A stretch of DNA of 60,000 nucleotides from Membranipora membranacea (Eukaryota > Bryozoa > Gymnolaemata > Cheilostomatida > Membraniporidae): the NCBI GenBank assembly GCA_914767715.1, contig OU612066.1:14515001-14575000 (forward strand), read 5' to 3'. The notes under the pieces were generated by a model. The model had not been told where the DNA came from, searched no databases, and saw only the letters and a list, made by a program, of their open reading frames with translations. Shown here one piece after another: positions 58,498-60,000 of this stretch; the first letter of the stretch is position 1; each line of letters begins with the position of its first letter. Both the position numbers and the translations under genes were made by a program.

Positions 58498-60000
58498 GCA
58501 CACTTTTCCTCTACATTTACTAAAACATGCCTATTTTTGAGTTACTCATCTGTCATGTAAACACATATTTGTTCCTATGCAATTTTTTCCATTTTATTTT
58601 CATAAATACATAAAGATGAGAATTACGGATATGGACGAAAATTGTCGATTCTGAATAGTAAGTTCTGCTCTGCATAATAGTCTTGTTGAAAGCTACCTAT
58701 TTTATGGTGGGAGAAATCATATCAGGTATAGTGATATCTTTGAGTAATAACAAGCATATTATCCGTCGTAGCCTTTATCATTGCAGGAAACGACAGAAAT
58801 AGCATAGATAGCATAATTGGCAAAATGCATTGGTTACTCCTACAACTCCATTGTGACCAACAATCAGCTATGTGATAATCTTGCGGATAATGTGCTGACA
58901 AACTGTCATATGATCAGGTTTATCAGATTTATGAATGACATTAAACTTGGTTAGCCCTGATAGCGCAAAACTGATAAGAATTTATCAACGTAAGGTACAA
59001 AAATTTGAAATCTCTGTTCCAATCCCCAACAAATTTTCAGAGGATTTTTTCAAACTATGTCTGCTTAGCAAAGCACTAATTTGACAGCTGATCATAATAT
59101 AAACTATAACGACCAGAAAACTGCTAAGACTTGGAGAAAAATGAAGGATGCAATTTTGTTTTTACTCTGATGATTTGCATCACTGGATCGGGCTGCTGCA
59201 CACCGGCACTCAATATGAAAAAAAAAACTGCGACTTTGTTTTGACAACGGCAGACAGATTATGCACAGGTGTTAACCACGCCTATGCAACAGGATAATCT
59301 GCATTCATGTCAGCTCAAAACAAAAGTTTAATAGGTCACTCATATTACAGGGGGTTGTCTTTTTATTTCCCTAAAAAGGGGGCGACTCCATATCTATGTT
59401 CACTCAAAAGCAAAAACACGTATTCATCAATTTTCTTCTCGCTTGATCTCTGATAACAAAGGATTTTTGATGAGTATGACCTACTGTCATGTGACATGAC
59501 TTAATTGAAAGTTAGATATCGTGATCTGGTATCGAGGGCTTTCCAGTGAGAAATGTTACTACATTGGTCGATAGGCAAAACAACCTTTCCGCTTTTTAAC
59601 TCATGGACTGACAACCATGGCAGTGTGGATTTAAATAGCACAAACACATAATAAATACTAAGTGATTGTATGTTTATGGGAGATAGAAACGGTCAAAATA
59701 CTTTCTCATACATTGGGAGTTATCAGCTCAAAAAGTAAGAGTGGAAAACTACTAATTTGATAAAATTGGTAGCATACTTCTGTCCAGCCTGTCTTAACAA
59801 GCTTGTTAAGACAGGCTAACGCCTGTCCAGGGATTTTGGAACTCACAAACTAGTTGTTCTGTAATCTACATAAAATAATCATTATTCATAATACTGTATT
59901 TTACGCAAAGCACATTGATGGAGTAATATATAGCTAGGTTGAGAAAAACTCATTTAAAGGCAGGGAATAACTCATGTTACTCTGCGCTAGGCAGTAATTC
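58498..60000. other. Downstream of the mucin gene, no gene seen
   Basis: AT-rich, with no open frame or splice pattern that I can support. I see no canonical AATAAA soon after the mucin stop. It contains the perfect palindrome at 59786-59817. Confidence 0.5.
59786..59817. repeat. Perfect 32-bp palindrome, AGCCTGTCTTGAC family (copy 4)
   Basis: AGCCTGTCTTAACAAG is followed at once by its exact reverse complement. It shares its ends with the fold-back repeats at 9598, 11806 and 31530. Confidence 0.85.

Overview
The window is nuclear DNA from an animal, most likely a sponge (Porifera). Genes are split by GT-AG introns with phases that close exactly, and the intergenic DNA is AT-rich and full of small inverted-repeat elements and LINE wreckage. 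Three paralogues of the short-chain (spongin-type, C4-like) collagen family sit here; that family was described in freshwater sponges but also occurs in cnidarians, so the sponge call is an inference.

Layout. 1-7.1 kb: no host gene; an inverted-repeat element (729-1641), a tRNA-derived SINE, a 364-bp element with a 9-bp target-site duplication (TSD), and a decayed LINE on the minus strand (3.6-6.3 kb). 7.2-12.7 kb: five-exon galactose-3-O-sulfotransferase-like gene (+), with a hAT-like non-autonomous element in intron 1. 13.8-15.0 kb: possible small unrecognised gene. 15.1-20.6 kb: two tandem transmembrane short-chain collagen genes (+). 20.9-21.9 kb: second LINE remnant (-). 22.4-37.6 kb: 21-exon DLGAP5/HURP-like mitotic spindle protein gene (+). 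A third short-chain collagen gene (-) lies entirely inside its intron 5, and a 1-kb minisatellite of 36-bp units runs into a 3' splice site. 38.6-42.5 kb: eight-exon Mab-21/cGAS-like nucleotidyltransferase gene (-) with a glycine-rich N-terminus and a GC-AG intron. 43-47 kb: a 2-kb inverted-repeat element and simple repeats. 47-58.5 kb: a very large transmembrane mucin gene (+), about 3,214 residues, built of 16-residue Thr-rich repeats with higher-order duplications, an SEA-like domain, a membrane span and a short tail. 58.5-60 kb: no gene seen.

The genes do not form an operon. Several products are cell-surface or Golgi proteins (sulfotransferase, membrane collagens, mucin). The Mab-21/cGAS-like protein is the best candidate for an innate-immune sensor. 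Exon models were built by eye from splice signals, reading-frame closure and family resemblance, without transcripts.
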